Shown here one piece after another: positions 1 to 7,563 of a stretch of 64,000 nt of DNA. The position numbers were made by a program, and so were the translations under genes. Numbering within the stretch: position 1 is the stretch's first letter; every line of letters starts with the position of its first letter. Source of the DNA: Aquabacterium sp. NJ1 (GTDB lineage: Bacteria; Pseudomonadota; Gammaproteobacteria; Burkholderiales; Burkholderiaceae_C); contig NZ_JRKM01000001.1 in NCBI RefSeq assembly GCF_000768065.1, positions 3,516,001-3,580,000 of the forward strand, given 5' to 3'. Under the pieces are notes generated by a model. It was not told where the DNA came from and did not search any database. It saw nothing but the letters and a program-made list of their open reading frames with translations.

Positions 1-217
1 TTTGGGCTTTCAGGTTTTTTTAGTGTTTGTCACAGGTCGCATTTCGCGCAATTGCACGGCATGCGGCGCCCCTGTGTCAAGCGGCGGGGCATGCTTTTTG
101 ACGACAAGTGCGTGTCGACGATCCGGGGTGGGGGTTTTCGGCAACTTCGCACAGCGCGGTGTTTGATGTGCTTCAAGTTCCCTGCTTTTCCACCGATCAC
201 GGTCCCATGGAGGGTTT

Positions 218-517
218 ATGAACACCATCTCATCCATTGCTTTATCGGGTGTGCATGCGGCTTCAACCCGTATGGACGTGGCGGCGCACAACATCGCCAA
301 TGCGCAGACGCCGGGCTTCCAGCGCCAGGTCGTGCACCAGCAGAGTCAGGAAACGGAGGGCGTCATGACCACCGTGGGCAAGAGCGACGAGGTCGGGCCC
401 GACCTGGCTGCCGACCTGGTCGCGCAGATGGAAGCCAGCTACAGCTACAAGGCCAACCTGCGCACCATCCAGACCCAGGAGCAGATGGTCGGCAGCATCC
501 TGGACATCAAGGCCTGA
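218..517 (+). CDS. Short flagellar rod-family protein
   Basis: A 99-residue protein that looks like a flagellar axial (rod/hook) protein reduced to its two ends. Residues about 22-36 carry the N-terminal rod signature (AHNIANAQTPGFQR). The last third (ASYSYKANLRTIQTQEQM) matches the C-terminal helix with which axial proteins pack. FlgB, FlgC, FlgF and FlgG are normally 130-260 residues with a central domain, which is missing here, so it is not a standard rod subunit. GGAGG lies 4 bases before the ATG, a rather short spacing. The gene stands alone, with no other flagellar structural gene in view. It could be a rod accessory or a flagellar export substrate; the exact role is unknown. Confidence 0.75.
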   Translation: MNTISSIALSGVHAASTRMDVAAHNIANAQTPGFQRQVVHQQSQETEGVMTTVGKSDEVGPDLAADLVAQMEASYSYKANLRTIQTQEQMVGSILDIKA

Positions 518-583
518 GCGGCCGCACAAGCGGCCTCGGCCGGGCTTTGGCCTGCAGCGGGCCCGTCAAGTCGGTCCAGAATC

Positions 584-1807
584 ATGTCTGGACTGATTTG
601 TGATTCCCTTGTGCCTTCTCGCCGCCTCATCGTCCACCTCGACATGGACGCTTTCTACGCGTCCGTCGAGTTGTTGCGCTATCCGGAATTGAAAGGCCAG
701 GCTGTGGTCATCGGCGGTGGCCGGCGGCACCAACCCGAGTTGCAAGCTGACGGCAGCTGGCGGTTTGCCCGCCTGCGCGACTATGCTGGCCGGGGCGTGA
801 TCACCACCGCCACCTACCCGGCACGGGCACTGGGTGTGCACTCCGGCATGGGCCTGATGAAAGCCGCCGCACTGGCGCCCGATGCCGTGCTGCTGCCGGT
901 GGATTTTGACCAGTACCGCGCCTACTCACGGCGCTTCAAGGCCGCGGTGGCCCAGGTGGCACCCGTCATCGAAGATCGGGGCATCGACGAAATCTACATC
1001 GATCTCAGCGAGGTGCCCGGCGCGCAAGAAGCCCATGGCGACGATGAGCTGGGGGGTGTGCGCGAACTGGGGCGCCAGCTCAAGCAAGCGGTGTTCGAGG
1101 CCACGGGCCTGAGCTGTTCGGTCGGGGTGACACCCAACAAACTGCTGTCCAAGCTGTGCTCTGATCTGGAGAAGCCCGATGGGCTCACCGTGCTGACCAT
1201 GGCCGATATCCCCTCGCGCATCTGGCCCTTGCCGGCCAGCCGCATCAACGGGATTGGCCCCAAGGCGAGTGCGCGGCTGAAGGCGCATGGCATCGACACC
1301 ATCGGGCAGCTCGCGGGCACGGACCCGAACTGGCTGATGCAGGAGTTCGGCAGCCACTATGGTGCCTGGCTGCACCAGGCCGCCCATGGGCAGGATGACC
1401 GGCCCGTGGTGACCTGGCGTGAGCCCAAGTCGCTCAGCCGCGAGACCACTTTCGAGCGGGACCTGCACCCGCGCGATGACCGCGAAGCCTTGAGCCCCAT
1501 CTTCACGCGCCTGTGTGAACAGGTGGCGCAGGATCTCGCGCGCAAGGACTATGTGGGCCGCACGGTGGGCGTCAAGCTGCGTTACGACGACTTCAAGATC
1601 GTGACGCGCAGCCTGACCATGCCCACGCCGACCCGTGATGCCGGCATCATCCGCCAATGGGCCGGGCGCTGCCTGAAGACCGTGCCGCTGGACCGGCGCC
1701 TGCGGCTGCTGGGCGTGAAGATGGAGTCCTTGAGCAAGGGCGACGAAGCGGCCAGTGTGCAGGAGCCAGCCGTGCCTTATTCATTGCCTTTGTTCGAGGA
1801 GCTGTGA
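584..1807 (+). CDS. dinB: DNA polymerase IV (Y-family translesion polymerase)
   Basis: Error-prone DNA polymerase that copies past lesions. The N-terminal catalytic motif HLDMDAFYASVE (residues 18-29) supplies the first metal-binding aspartates, and D135-E136 in GIDEIYIDL are the second acidic pair. The helix-hairpin-helix region (INGIGPKASARL) and the little-finger domain follow, giving 407 residues against about 350 for E. coli DinB. Part of the extra length is an insertion of about 22 residues (about 47-68) between the first strand and the RGVITTATYPAR motif. The last residues (SLPLFEEL) resemble a beta-clamp binding peptide, as in other Pol IV proteins. The stop overlaps a possible GTG start of the next gene. 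Confidence 0.95.
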   Translation: MSGLICDSLVPSRRLIVHLDMDAFYASVELLRYPELKGQAVVIGGGRRHQPELQADGSWRFARLRDYAGRGVITTATYPARALGVHSGMGLMKAAALAPDAVLLPVDFDQYRAYSRRFKAAVAQVAPVIEDRGIDEIYIDLSEVPGAQEAHGDDELGGVRELGRQLKQAVFEATGLSCSVGVTPNKLLSKLCSDLEKPDGLTVLTMADIPSRIWPLPASRINGIGPKASARLKAHGIDTIGQLAGTDPNWLMQEFGSHYGAWLHQAAHGQDDRPVVTWREPKSLSRETTFERDLHPRDDREALSPIFTRLCEQVAQDLARKDYVGRTVGVKLRYDDFKIVTRSLTMPTPTRDAGIIRQWAGRCLKTVPLDRRLRLLGVKMESLSKGDEAASVQEPAVPYSLPLFEEL

Positions 1808-1812
1808 GCAGT

Positions 1813-2133
1813 ATGCCGTCCGAGCCTTTGCCTTCTTGCCAGGCCCAGCTCCAGCCCTCCGGCTTGAGCTTCACGGTGCAGCCGGGCCAGTCCCTGCTGG
1901 AAGCGGCGCTGGCATCGGGCATCTTCATGGCGCGTTCGTGCCGCAATGGCACTTGCCGTGCCTGCATGTGCCGGCTCGCTTCAGGGCAGGTGCGTTACCG
2001 CGTCGAGTGGCCCGGGCTCAGCCCCGATGAAAAGGACGAAGGCTGGACCCTGCCGTGTGTGGCCTTGCCGCAGGGCGATGTGGTGCTGGTCGCGCCTTCA
2101 GCTCGCAGGCTCGGTGACGACGGGGGCACCTGA
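1813..2133 (+). CDS. 2Fe-2S plant-type ferredoxin
   Basis: Small electron carrier of about 106 residues with the plant-type 2Fe-2S pattern: CRNGTCRAC (C-x4-C-x2-C) followed about 35 residues later by the fourth cysteine in LPCVALP. The N-terminal beta-grasp strand (LSFTVQPGQSLLEAALASG) is typical. It lies directly behind dinB; the ATG at 1813 is 5 bases after the dinB stop, and an in-frame GTG at 1804 overlaps that stop, so the start is uncertain by three codons. The last 36 bases overlap the convergent gene on the other strand. No partner reductase is adjacent, so the electron donor is unknown. Confidence 0.88.
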   Translation: MPSEPLPSCQAQLQPSGLSFTVQPGQSLLEAALASGIFMARSCRNGTCRACMCRLASGQVRYRVEWPGLSPDEKDEGWTLPCVALPQGDVVLVAPSARRLGDDGGT

Positions 2134-3015
2134 TGCGCTGGCCGTGCCTCGGTGGGCCTCGTCCAGGTCCAGCAGCTTGTCTTCGATGAAGTCCTTTTCC
2201 AGCAAGGTGCGCTTCATCGTGCTCTTGAGTTCTTCCAGCTGGTTGTACAGCACCGAGCGTTCCTGCGTGATGGCCTTGATCTGCTCACGCAAGTCGTCCA
2301 GATCCTTGGCCGCCGCGTTGCGGGCCTGCTCGACTTCGTTGTTGAGCTTGTCCACTTCCTGCGTGAGTGTGCTGGCTGCGGCTTCGGCTTTTTGCGCGCG
2401 CTCCTTGGCGCGATTGAGCAGCTGTTGTTGCTGGTCCATGTTCTGGCGCAGCACCTCGGCCGATTGCGTCGAGGCCTCGGCCAGCCGGTTGGCCCGGCGC
2501 AACTCGTTGATGACGACGTTGGCCTCGTCCAGCCTGATCTTGACCTGCTCCAGTTCCGTGGACAGGTGGCTGCGCTGCAGCAGGGTCTGGTCCAGCTTGC
2601 CCTGGTGTTCCTGGCGCCAGGCGGGGTAGCCCTCGGGCTGGATGGCCTGGATGGACTCCAGCAGCTTGCGCATCTCGGCCACGATCTGCTCGTGCTCCTC
2701 GATGCCCTCGCGGGTCAGCGAATCCGTCAGCGCGGCGATCTTTTCCAGGCTTTCGTGCGACAGATCGATCGGCCGGTTGGCAGATTGGTGCACGGTCTTG
2801 TTGGCATCGATGAGGCGCTCGCTGAGCCGGTCTACCGATTGCAGCATGTCACGCAGCCGCTTGGCTGCATCGATCAGGTCGCCGCTGCCTTTGCGCATCA
2901 TGTCGTGCGTGGCCTCGGTCTGGCCCAGGATGCGAAACAGCATGAAGGCCAGCAGGATGATGGCCGCTGCATTGCCGATGAAGACAAAGAGGACGGCGAC
3001 GCTTTCGAGCTGCAT
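2098..3015 (-). CDS. Membrane-anchored coiled-coil protein
   Basis: A 305-residue protein with one N-terminal membrane segment (residues about 6-27, VAVLFVFIGNAAAIILLAF) and then an almost entirely helical, charged and glutamine-rich body. From about residue 120 to the end the heptad pattern is strong (LEQVKIRLDEANVVINELRR, LNNEVEQARNAA), as expected of a long coiled coil. I recognise no enzyme domain. The gene starts 20 bases after the receiver-protein stop and is probably co-transcribed with that protein and the CheX-like gene, so a role in signalling or as a membrane scaffold is plausible but unproven. The open frame continues upstream without a better start; ATG at 3015 places the membrane segment correctly. 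Confidence 0.8.
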   Translation of the reverse strand: MQLESVAVLFVFIGNAAAIILLAFMLFRILGQTEATHDMMRKGSGDLIDAAKRLRDMLQSVDRLSERLIDANKTVHQSANRPIDLSHESLEKIAALTDSLTREGIEEHEQIVAEMRKLLESIQAIQPEGYPAWRQEHQGKLDQTLLQRSHLSTELEQVKIRLDEANVVINELRRANRLAEASTQSAEVLRQNMDQQQQLLNRAKERAQKAEAAASTLTQEVDKLNNEVEQARNAAAKDLDDLREQIKAITQERSVLYNQLEELKSTMKRTLLEKDFIEDKLLDLDEAHRGTASASGAPVVTEPAS

Positions 3016-3035
3016 GGGCTGGCCCCTTGTGTGTG

Positions 3036-3977
3036 TCAGACAGCCAGGAAGCTGAAGCGGCCGTCTCCATAGCCGGGCACCGAGATGCGGAAGTCCGCGC
3101 GGCCCCCGTTCTTGACCAGCAGCTCGTTGAGCTTCTGGAAGCTCTGCGGCACGATGCTGGTGCGCGACAGGGGAATAGGCTCCTTCTCGGCCTCGATCCG
3201 CAACAGCGCGCCCGCGCTCTGCATGAACTGGCTGGCGTGCTTGACCATGCTCTCGGTGGCTTGCCCCTGCTGCATGGCCTGGCGCACGGCCGCGGGCGGT
3301 TGCCGGGAGCTGCCGCCACCCAGGATGCACACGGCATTCGTGTCCAGCACGGCAATGGCCGTGACCGGCTTGCTGCGCCCGCCATACAGCCCGATGAGGT
3401 TCTGAGAGGTCAGCGCATGGGCCACCAGCGGCTCTTCTTCCAGCAAGCGAAACGGAATGCCGTTCATCACGGACTGGATCAGGTCCTTGCATTCCTGCGT
3501 GATCATCAGGCTGGCGGCCGCAGCGACCTCTTCCGGAGTCTGTTCGGGCGCTGGGGCCTGGCCATCCACCGGCACCACGTGGCGCACATGCGCGATCAGG
3601 TCGGTGTCCTTGAAGGGCTTGTTGATCACGAACACGGCGCCATTGCGACGCGCTTCTTCCAGCATGGTCGGGCTGGTCTCGGTGGTCACCAGACCGACCT
3701 TGAGGTGGCCTTGCCCCAGCTGGCGCAGGGTCTGCAGCAACTCCAGGCCCGACATCTTGGGCATGTGCCAGTCGGTGATCACCAGGTCGGGCTTGAAATC
3801 TTTCAGTGCGTCCAGGGCCATTTCGCCATTGATGGCCACGCGGATGTCCACCGCAGGGTAGCCGCAGGCTTCCACCACGCGCCGGATGATGGCCTGGATG
3901 GCCCGGCTGTCATCCACGATCAGGAAGCGAAATACCTTGGGTGTCGCCTTGGGTGTCGTCTCGGTTGCGACATGCAT
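3036..3977 (-). CDS. Response regulator: CheY-like receiver plus CheX-like domain
   Basis: A 313-residue two-part protein. Residues about 15-140 form a CheY-like receiver: acidic pair in LIVDDSRA, phospho-acceptor Asp in VITDWHMPKMSG, and conserved Lys in VINKPF. The remaining ~170 residues look like a degenerate CheX/CheC domain: the GGGSSRQPPAAVRQAM segment and following helix fit the fold, but the catalytic Glu and Asn are not obvious. The start at 3977 is chosen over the longer frame at 4013 because GGAG sits 7 bases before it and it abuts the upstream CheX-like stop (one base apart). Probably a chemotaxis adaptation or CheY-P handling protein working with its neighbour. Confidence 0.85.
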   Translation of the reverse strand: MHVATETTPKATPKVFRFLIVDDSRAIQAIIRRVVEACGYPAVDIRVAINGEMALDALKDFKPDLVITDWHMPKMSGLELLQTLRQLGQGHLKVGLVTTETSPTMLEEARRNGAVFVINKPFKDTDLIAHVRHVVPVDGQAPAPEQTPEEVAAAASLMITQECKDLIQSVMNGIPFRLLEEEPLVAHALTSQNLIGLYGGRSKPVTAIAVLDTNAVCILGGGSSRQPPAAVRQAMQQGQATESMVKHASQFMQSAGALLRIEAEKEPIPLSRTSIVPQSFQKLNELLVKNGGRADFRISVPGYGDGRFSFLAV

Positions 3978-3978
3978 G

Positions 3979-4560
3979 TCAGGACTCCAGGATACGTTGG
4001 TCAATCGCGTCAAACACCGTGATCACGATGCGCCTGCCGGCATCGCTCTCGCTCGAAAAGGTCACGCTCACATGGGCATGCCGATGCAGTTCTGCAAACC
4101 GCTCCAGGGGCAATTCCTGCGGCAGGCCGATCTCGACCGTGTGGGCTTCGTCGTTGCTTTTCACCAGGCAGCCGCCCAGCACATTGCAGGCTTCCATGCA
4201 GGCATCGCGTACATCGTCCGCGCTGATCTCGCTTTGGGGCAGCCCGAACATGAAGCAGGCCACATCGGTGGCCTCCCGGTCGTCGATCAGCAGGCCCACG
4301 GCCATCAGGCGGCGCGGCAGGCCGTCATGCAGGTGCACGGGCAGCACCACGGCGTGTTCGCGCTCGCCGGGCCGGGTGGGCTGCGACGCGCCTTCCTCGA
4401 ACAGGCGGTCTTCACCGCTGAGGAAGGCCCACGCAGGGGCCAGCTTGCTGGCCATGGTGTCCTTGGGTATCAGGTACATGGGTTTGATCGGCTGTGATGC
4501 CCCCATCGGTATCGGCAGCGTTTCAAACAAATTGACGCCTGTTTCAGCTTTGGCGTTCAA
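3979..4560 (-). CDS. CheX/CheC-like chemotaxis phosphatase family protein
   Basis: A 193-residue protein. The C-terminal part contains DACMEACNVLGG, which fits the E-x2-N catalytic pair of the CheC/CheX/FliY family that dephosphorylates CheY-P, followed by strands and a conserved proline region. The N-terminal ~70 residues are not typical of CheX, which is usually about 155 residues. It is followed after one base by a receiver protein that could be its substrate or regulator, and its 5' end overlaps the DUF1653 gene by 17 bases, so the genes from 4792 to 2098 form one probable operon. Activity is inferred from the motif and context only. Confidence 0.75.
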   Translation of the reverse strand: MNAKAETGVNLFETLPIPMGASQPIKPMYLIPKDTMASKLAPAWAFLSGEDRLFEEGASQPTRPGEREHAVVLPVHLHDGLPRRLMAVGLLIDDREATDVACFMFGLPQSEISADDVRDACMEACNVLGGCLVKSNDEAHTVEIGLPQELPLERFAELHRHAHVSVTFSSESDAGRRIVITVFDAIDQRILES

Positions 4561-4792
4561 ACCGCGTCATATGCACACCATTGACCTCGACTTGACCACA
4601 GAACATGGCCCAGGGGCGCACCCACACGGTGCCGTCACCAAGCTGCGGGCGGTACAGCACTAGGGCTTCGAGCGTTTCGCTGTGCCGCACGACGCCAAGG
4701 ACGTCGTACAGCGGGCCCTTGTAGTGGCGGTAAGTGCCCAGCTCGATGGTGGGCAGAGGGGGGAGGGGGCGTGAATCTGTCATGGATGGCAT
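4544..4792 (-). CDS. DUF1653 domain protein
   Basis: A small 82-residue protein of the DUF1653 family. The typical core is present: GTYRHYKGPLYDVLGVVRHSET, then LVLYRPQLGDGTVWVRP and a final FCGQVEVNG strand (these are separate segments). Family members are widespread one-domain proteins of unknown function. It is the first gene of the minus-strand group that continues into the CheX-like protein, with a 17-base overlap, but many relatives occur outside chemotaxis loci, so a functional link is uncertain. A second in-frame ATG lies three codons downstream. Confidence 0.85.
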   Translation of the reverse strand: MPSMTDSRPLPPLPTIELGTYRHYKGPLYDVLGVVRHSETLEALVLYRPQLGDGTVWVRPWAMFCGQVEVNGVHMTRFERQS

Positions 4793-4887
4793 TGTCTTTC
4801 AGGCCGTTTCCTCTTTACAAACCCTTTGCAAAGGCCTGGTCAACAGCCCTGAAAGAGGCCGCGTTGTAGGTCTCAAGGCGCTGCGAA

Positions 4888-4916
4888 ACGTCGATCAACA
4901 CGACACGAATCGACGT
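4888..4916. promoter_or_regulatory. Inverted repeat, candidate operator
   Basis: A perfect 8-base inverted repeat, ACGTCGAT then 13 bases then ATCGACGT, centred about 65 bases before the ATG of the periplasmic charged protein and between two divergent genes. The half-site spacing fits a dimeric regulator. No regulator is identified and I see no second copy, so this is a candidate only. Confidence 0.35.
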
Positions 4917-4966
4917 GAACCGCACACCGAACTTCACAACGAGCCCCTCGCTGAAAGGACATTTCC

Positions 4967-5407
4967 ATGAAGACCAAGCTGATTGCAACCGCCCTGGTGA
5001 CCGCCTTTGCCCTGCCCGTGTTCGCCCAGACCGGCGCACCGGCCCCTGTCGCTGCCACTGGCGCCAGCGCCGCACAACAGGTCAAGAAAGACACCAAGGA
5101 GATCCGCCAGGAAACCAAGGACATCCGCGCCGACAAGGCCGATCTGTCCAAGGACCGCAAGGAACTGGTGGTGGACCGCAAGGAGCGCGCCGTGGACCAG
5201 CGCCGCGAGGATGCGGCCATCAAGCGCGGCAACATGGCAGCGGCCGAGAAGCAGGAAGCCAAGCGCGAAGCCGAACAAAAGGAAGTGAACGTCGACAGGC
5301 GTGACGTCGCCAAGGACAAGACCGACCTGCACCATGACCGCATGGAGCGCCGCCACGAGCGTCACGAGCGCCATGAGCACCGCCACGAGGCCGCTCAACA
5401 GAAGTAA
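4967..5407 (+). CDS. Secreted highly charged coiled-coil protein with His-rich tail
   Basis: A 146-residue protein with a clear signal peptide (MKTKLIATALVTAFALPVFA, cleavage after residue 20). After a short Ala/Pro linker the mature part is almost all Lys, Arg, Asp, Glu and Ala in repeating units such as DTKEIRQETKDIRADKADLSK... read as short segments with a K-D/E-I/L pattern. The end is rich in histidine and arginine (HERHERHEHRHEA), which could bind metal ions. I recognise no catalytic domain. AAAGGA lies upstream of the ATG. Similar charged periplasmic proteins are common in Burkholderiales as hypothetical proteins. Function unknown. Confidence 0.75.
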   Translation: MKTKLIATALVTAFALPVFAQTGAPAPVAATGASAAQQVKKDTKEIRQETKDIRADKADLSKDRKELVVDRKERAVDQRREDAAIKRGNMAAAEKQEAKREAEQKEVNVDRRDVAKDKTDLHHDRMERRHERHERHEHRHEAAQQK

Positions 5408-5536
5408 TCCACCGCGTGTGCAGACCGGGGCCTTTCTGGTTGGGTCTCCGGTCAGGCAAGGCCGACGACAACGCATCCAAAAAGGGTCGGCCCCTGCTGG
5501 CGCCAGAACGTGGCCTGAAGCCGCGATAATCGAGGG

Positions 5537-6541
5537 ATGACCGTGATTGCCCACCCGACTCCCTCCAGTGCCCGTGCCCAGCTGCCTCGCCTGAGCTGCG
5601 TCATCCCCTGCTACAACGAAGCGGCCAACCTGCGCCTGCTGCTGCCCATCCTGGCCGAGCAATTGAGCGGGTGTGCCTCCGAGTGGGAGGTGATCCTGGT
5701 CAATGACGGCAGCCGTGATGACACCTCGGCGGTGTTTGACGAGTGGACGCGCCAGCCTGGCTTCCGCGCCATCGAGTTCTCGCGCAATTTCGGCAAGGAA
5801 GCCGCGCTCACGGCCGGCCTGCAGGCCGCCAATGGCGATGTTGTGGTCCTGATGGATTCGGACATGCAGCACCCGCCGCGCTTCATCCCCGAGATGATCA
5901 AGCAATGGCAGGCGGGCGCGGATGTGGTCTACGCCCTGCGTGAGAACCGCGATGATGAAAGCCTGTTCAAACAGGTTGGTACACGGGCCTTCTACCGCCT
6001 GATCAACGCCAAGTCGCGGTTCCAGGTGCCACCTGACGCGGGTGATTTCCGTTTGATGGACCGCGCCGTGGTCGAGGCCCTGATGGCCTTGCCCGAGCGC
6101 AACCGCTTCATGAAGGGCTTGTACGCCTGGGTGGGCTTCAAGTCCGTGGCCATTCCGTATGAGCCCGCCGAGCGGGCCGTGGGCAAGACGCACTACAACG
6201 CGCTCAAGCTGATTGCCTTTTCGATCGACGGTCTGACCGCGTTCACCACCTGGCCGCTGCGTGTGGCCAGCATCGCCGGCATGGTGATGGCCTTGATGGC
6301 TTTCATCTACGGATCGGTGGTCATCGTGGACTTCCTGATCTACGGCAACAAGGTCTCGGGCTGGACGACCATCATCGTGCTGCTGTCCTTCTTCGTGGGC
6401 ATCCAGCTCATTGGCCTGGGCATCCTGGGCGAGTACATCGCCCGCATCTTCGAAGAAGTCAAGAGCCGGCCGCTGTATGTCGTGCGCCGTTCGCTGGGCC
6501 GTGGGCTGGACGTGTCCGCGCCAGGCCACACGGGTGATTGA
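5537..6541 (+). CDS. Family 2 glycosyltransferase, polyprenyl-phosphate type
   Basis: A 334-residue inner-membrane glycosyltransferase of the DPM1/ArnC/GtrB kind, which moves a sugar from a nucleotide donor to polyprenyl phosphate. Seen: GT-A nucleotide-binding start (CVIPCYNEAANL, residues about 22-33), VNDGSRDDT, and the DSD metal motif in VVLMDSDMQHPP. Two C-terminal hydrophobic segments (about residues 235-260 and 275-300) anchor it. It is followed 25 bases later by a YdjC deacetylase and then an ArnT-like transferase, the same three activities used to make and deliver a lipid-linked sugar, as in lipid A modification. The sugar itself cannot be read from the sequence. Confidence 0.9.
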   Translation: MTVIAHPTPSSARAQLPRLSCVIPCYNEAANLRLLLPILAEQLSGCASEWEVILVNDGSRDDTSAVFDEWTRQPGFRAIEFSRNFGKEAALTAGLQAANGDVVVLMDSDMQHPPRFIPEMIKQWQAGADVVYALRENRDDESLFKQVGTRAFYRLINAKSRFQVPPDAGDFRLMDRAVVEALMALPERNRFMKGLYAWVGFKSVAIPYEPAERAVGKTHYNALKLIAFSIDGLTAFTTWPLRVASIAGMVMALMAFIYGSVVIVDFLIYGNKVSGWTTIIVLLSFFVGIQLIGLGILGEYIARIFEEVKSRPLYVVRRSLGRGLDVSAPGHTGD

Positions 6542-6566
6542 CGGCGTGGGGGCGTCCATTCCCACC

Positions 6567-7472
6567 ATGAGCATGACGGCAGGCACCCTGCGGCAACTGG
6601 CCGTGTGTGTGGACGATTTCGGCCTGCACGATGGCGTGAACCAGGCCGTGTTCGAGTTGCTGGCGCTGCGCCGTATTTCTGCCGTCAGCTGCCTGGTGGA
6701 TGGGCCCAGCTGGGCGTCCGGCGTGCCCGCGTTGTGCGAGGCCGTGGGGCCGGCCGATGCACCCGTGGCCGATGTCGGCCTGCACCTGAACTTCACCGAA
6801 ACGCTGGACGTGGCCGCGCAATCGGCCTGCCCGAGCCTGCCGCTGGGCACGCTGATCAAGGCCTGTTACCTGCGTCGGCTCGATGTGGCCGCGCTGGCTC
6901 GCGAGATCGAACGCCAGTGGGATCGCTTCGAGGCCCACTGGGGGCGAGCACCAGACTTCATCGACGGCCACCAGCACGCCCACCAACTGCCCCAGATCCG
7001 GGACGCCTTGCTGCAGGTGCTGCGCAGGCGTTACCCACCTGGGCAGGCGGGCGTCAAGCCATGGGTGCGGCAATGCCGATCACCCGGCTGGCGCGCCGTG
7101 CTGGCGGGCATCAGCGTGTCGGACACCGTCAAGGCGGCCATCATCGGCACCCTGGGGGCGACCGTGCTGGGCCGGGCGGTGAGCCGGCTCGGCCTGCGCC
7201 GCAGCGAGCGCCTGCTCGGGGTGTACCCGTTTGATGCAGACGCCACCGCCTATTTGCACCGCTGGCAGGCCTGGCTCAGCCTGGTGCGCCCGCAAGGTGA
7301 TTTGCTGATGTGCCACCCTGCCGTGCCCATGGCGAAGGCCCCACCCTGGCCGGATGTCATTGCCGCGTCTCGTTGCATGGAGCACGCCGTGTTGACGGGC
7401 CAGGCTTTTGGCGAAGTCCTGCAGACCGCTGGCGTGCGCGTCGCGCGCCTGGGTGAGGTCGGCTGGCCCTGA
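6567..7472 (+). CDS. YdjC/ChbG-family carbohydrate deacetylase
   Basis: A 301-residue YdjC/HpnK-type protein, a metal-dependent deacetylase of N-acetylated sugars or related lipid-linked compounds. The first strand holds the acidic pair (VCVDDFGLHDGVN, residues about 14-26), and the metal-binding histidines are in DGHQHAHQLP (about residue 137). GLHLNFTET is also typical. The ATG at 6567 gives the normal N-terminus; another ATG two codons on is possible. Between a GT2 transferase and an ArnT-like transferase, a deacetylation step on a polyprenyl-linked sugar is the simplest reading (compare ArnD, which is from another fold). Hopanoid-related YdjC proteins are an alternative. Confidence 0.85.
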   Translation: MSMTAGTLRQLAVCVDDFGLHDGVNQAVFELLALRRISAVSCLVDGPSWASGVPALCEAVGPADAPVADVGLHLNFTETLDVAAQSACPSLPLGTLIKACYLRRLDVAALAREIERQWDRFEAHWGRAPDFIDGHQHAHQLPQIRDALLQVLRRRYPPGQAGVKPWVRQCRSPGWRAVLAGISVSDTVKAAIIGTLGATVLGRAVSRLGLRRSERLLGVYPFDADATAYLHRWQAWLSLVRPQGDLLMCHPAVPMAKAPPWPDVIAASRCMEHAVLTGQAFGEVLQTAGVRVARLGEVGWP

Positions 7473-7563
7473 AGGGCCTTCGCTACACTGTGCCCCTTTT
7501 GACGTGGCGGCCTTCATTCAGATTGGCGGCCACCCTGTTCTTTCCACAAGGATGGTTCCCGTT

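Noticed and set aside
4934..6859. Minus-strand open frame of over 600 codons
   Set aside because: It runs through three unrelated plus-strand genes and has no domain or ribosome site.
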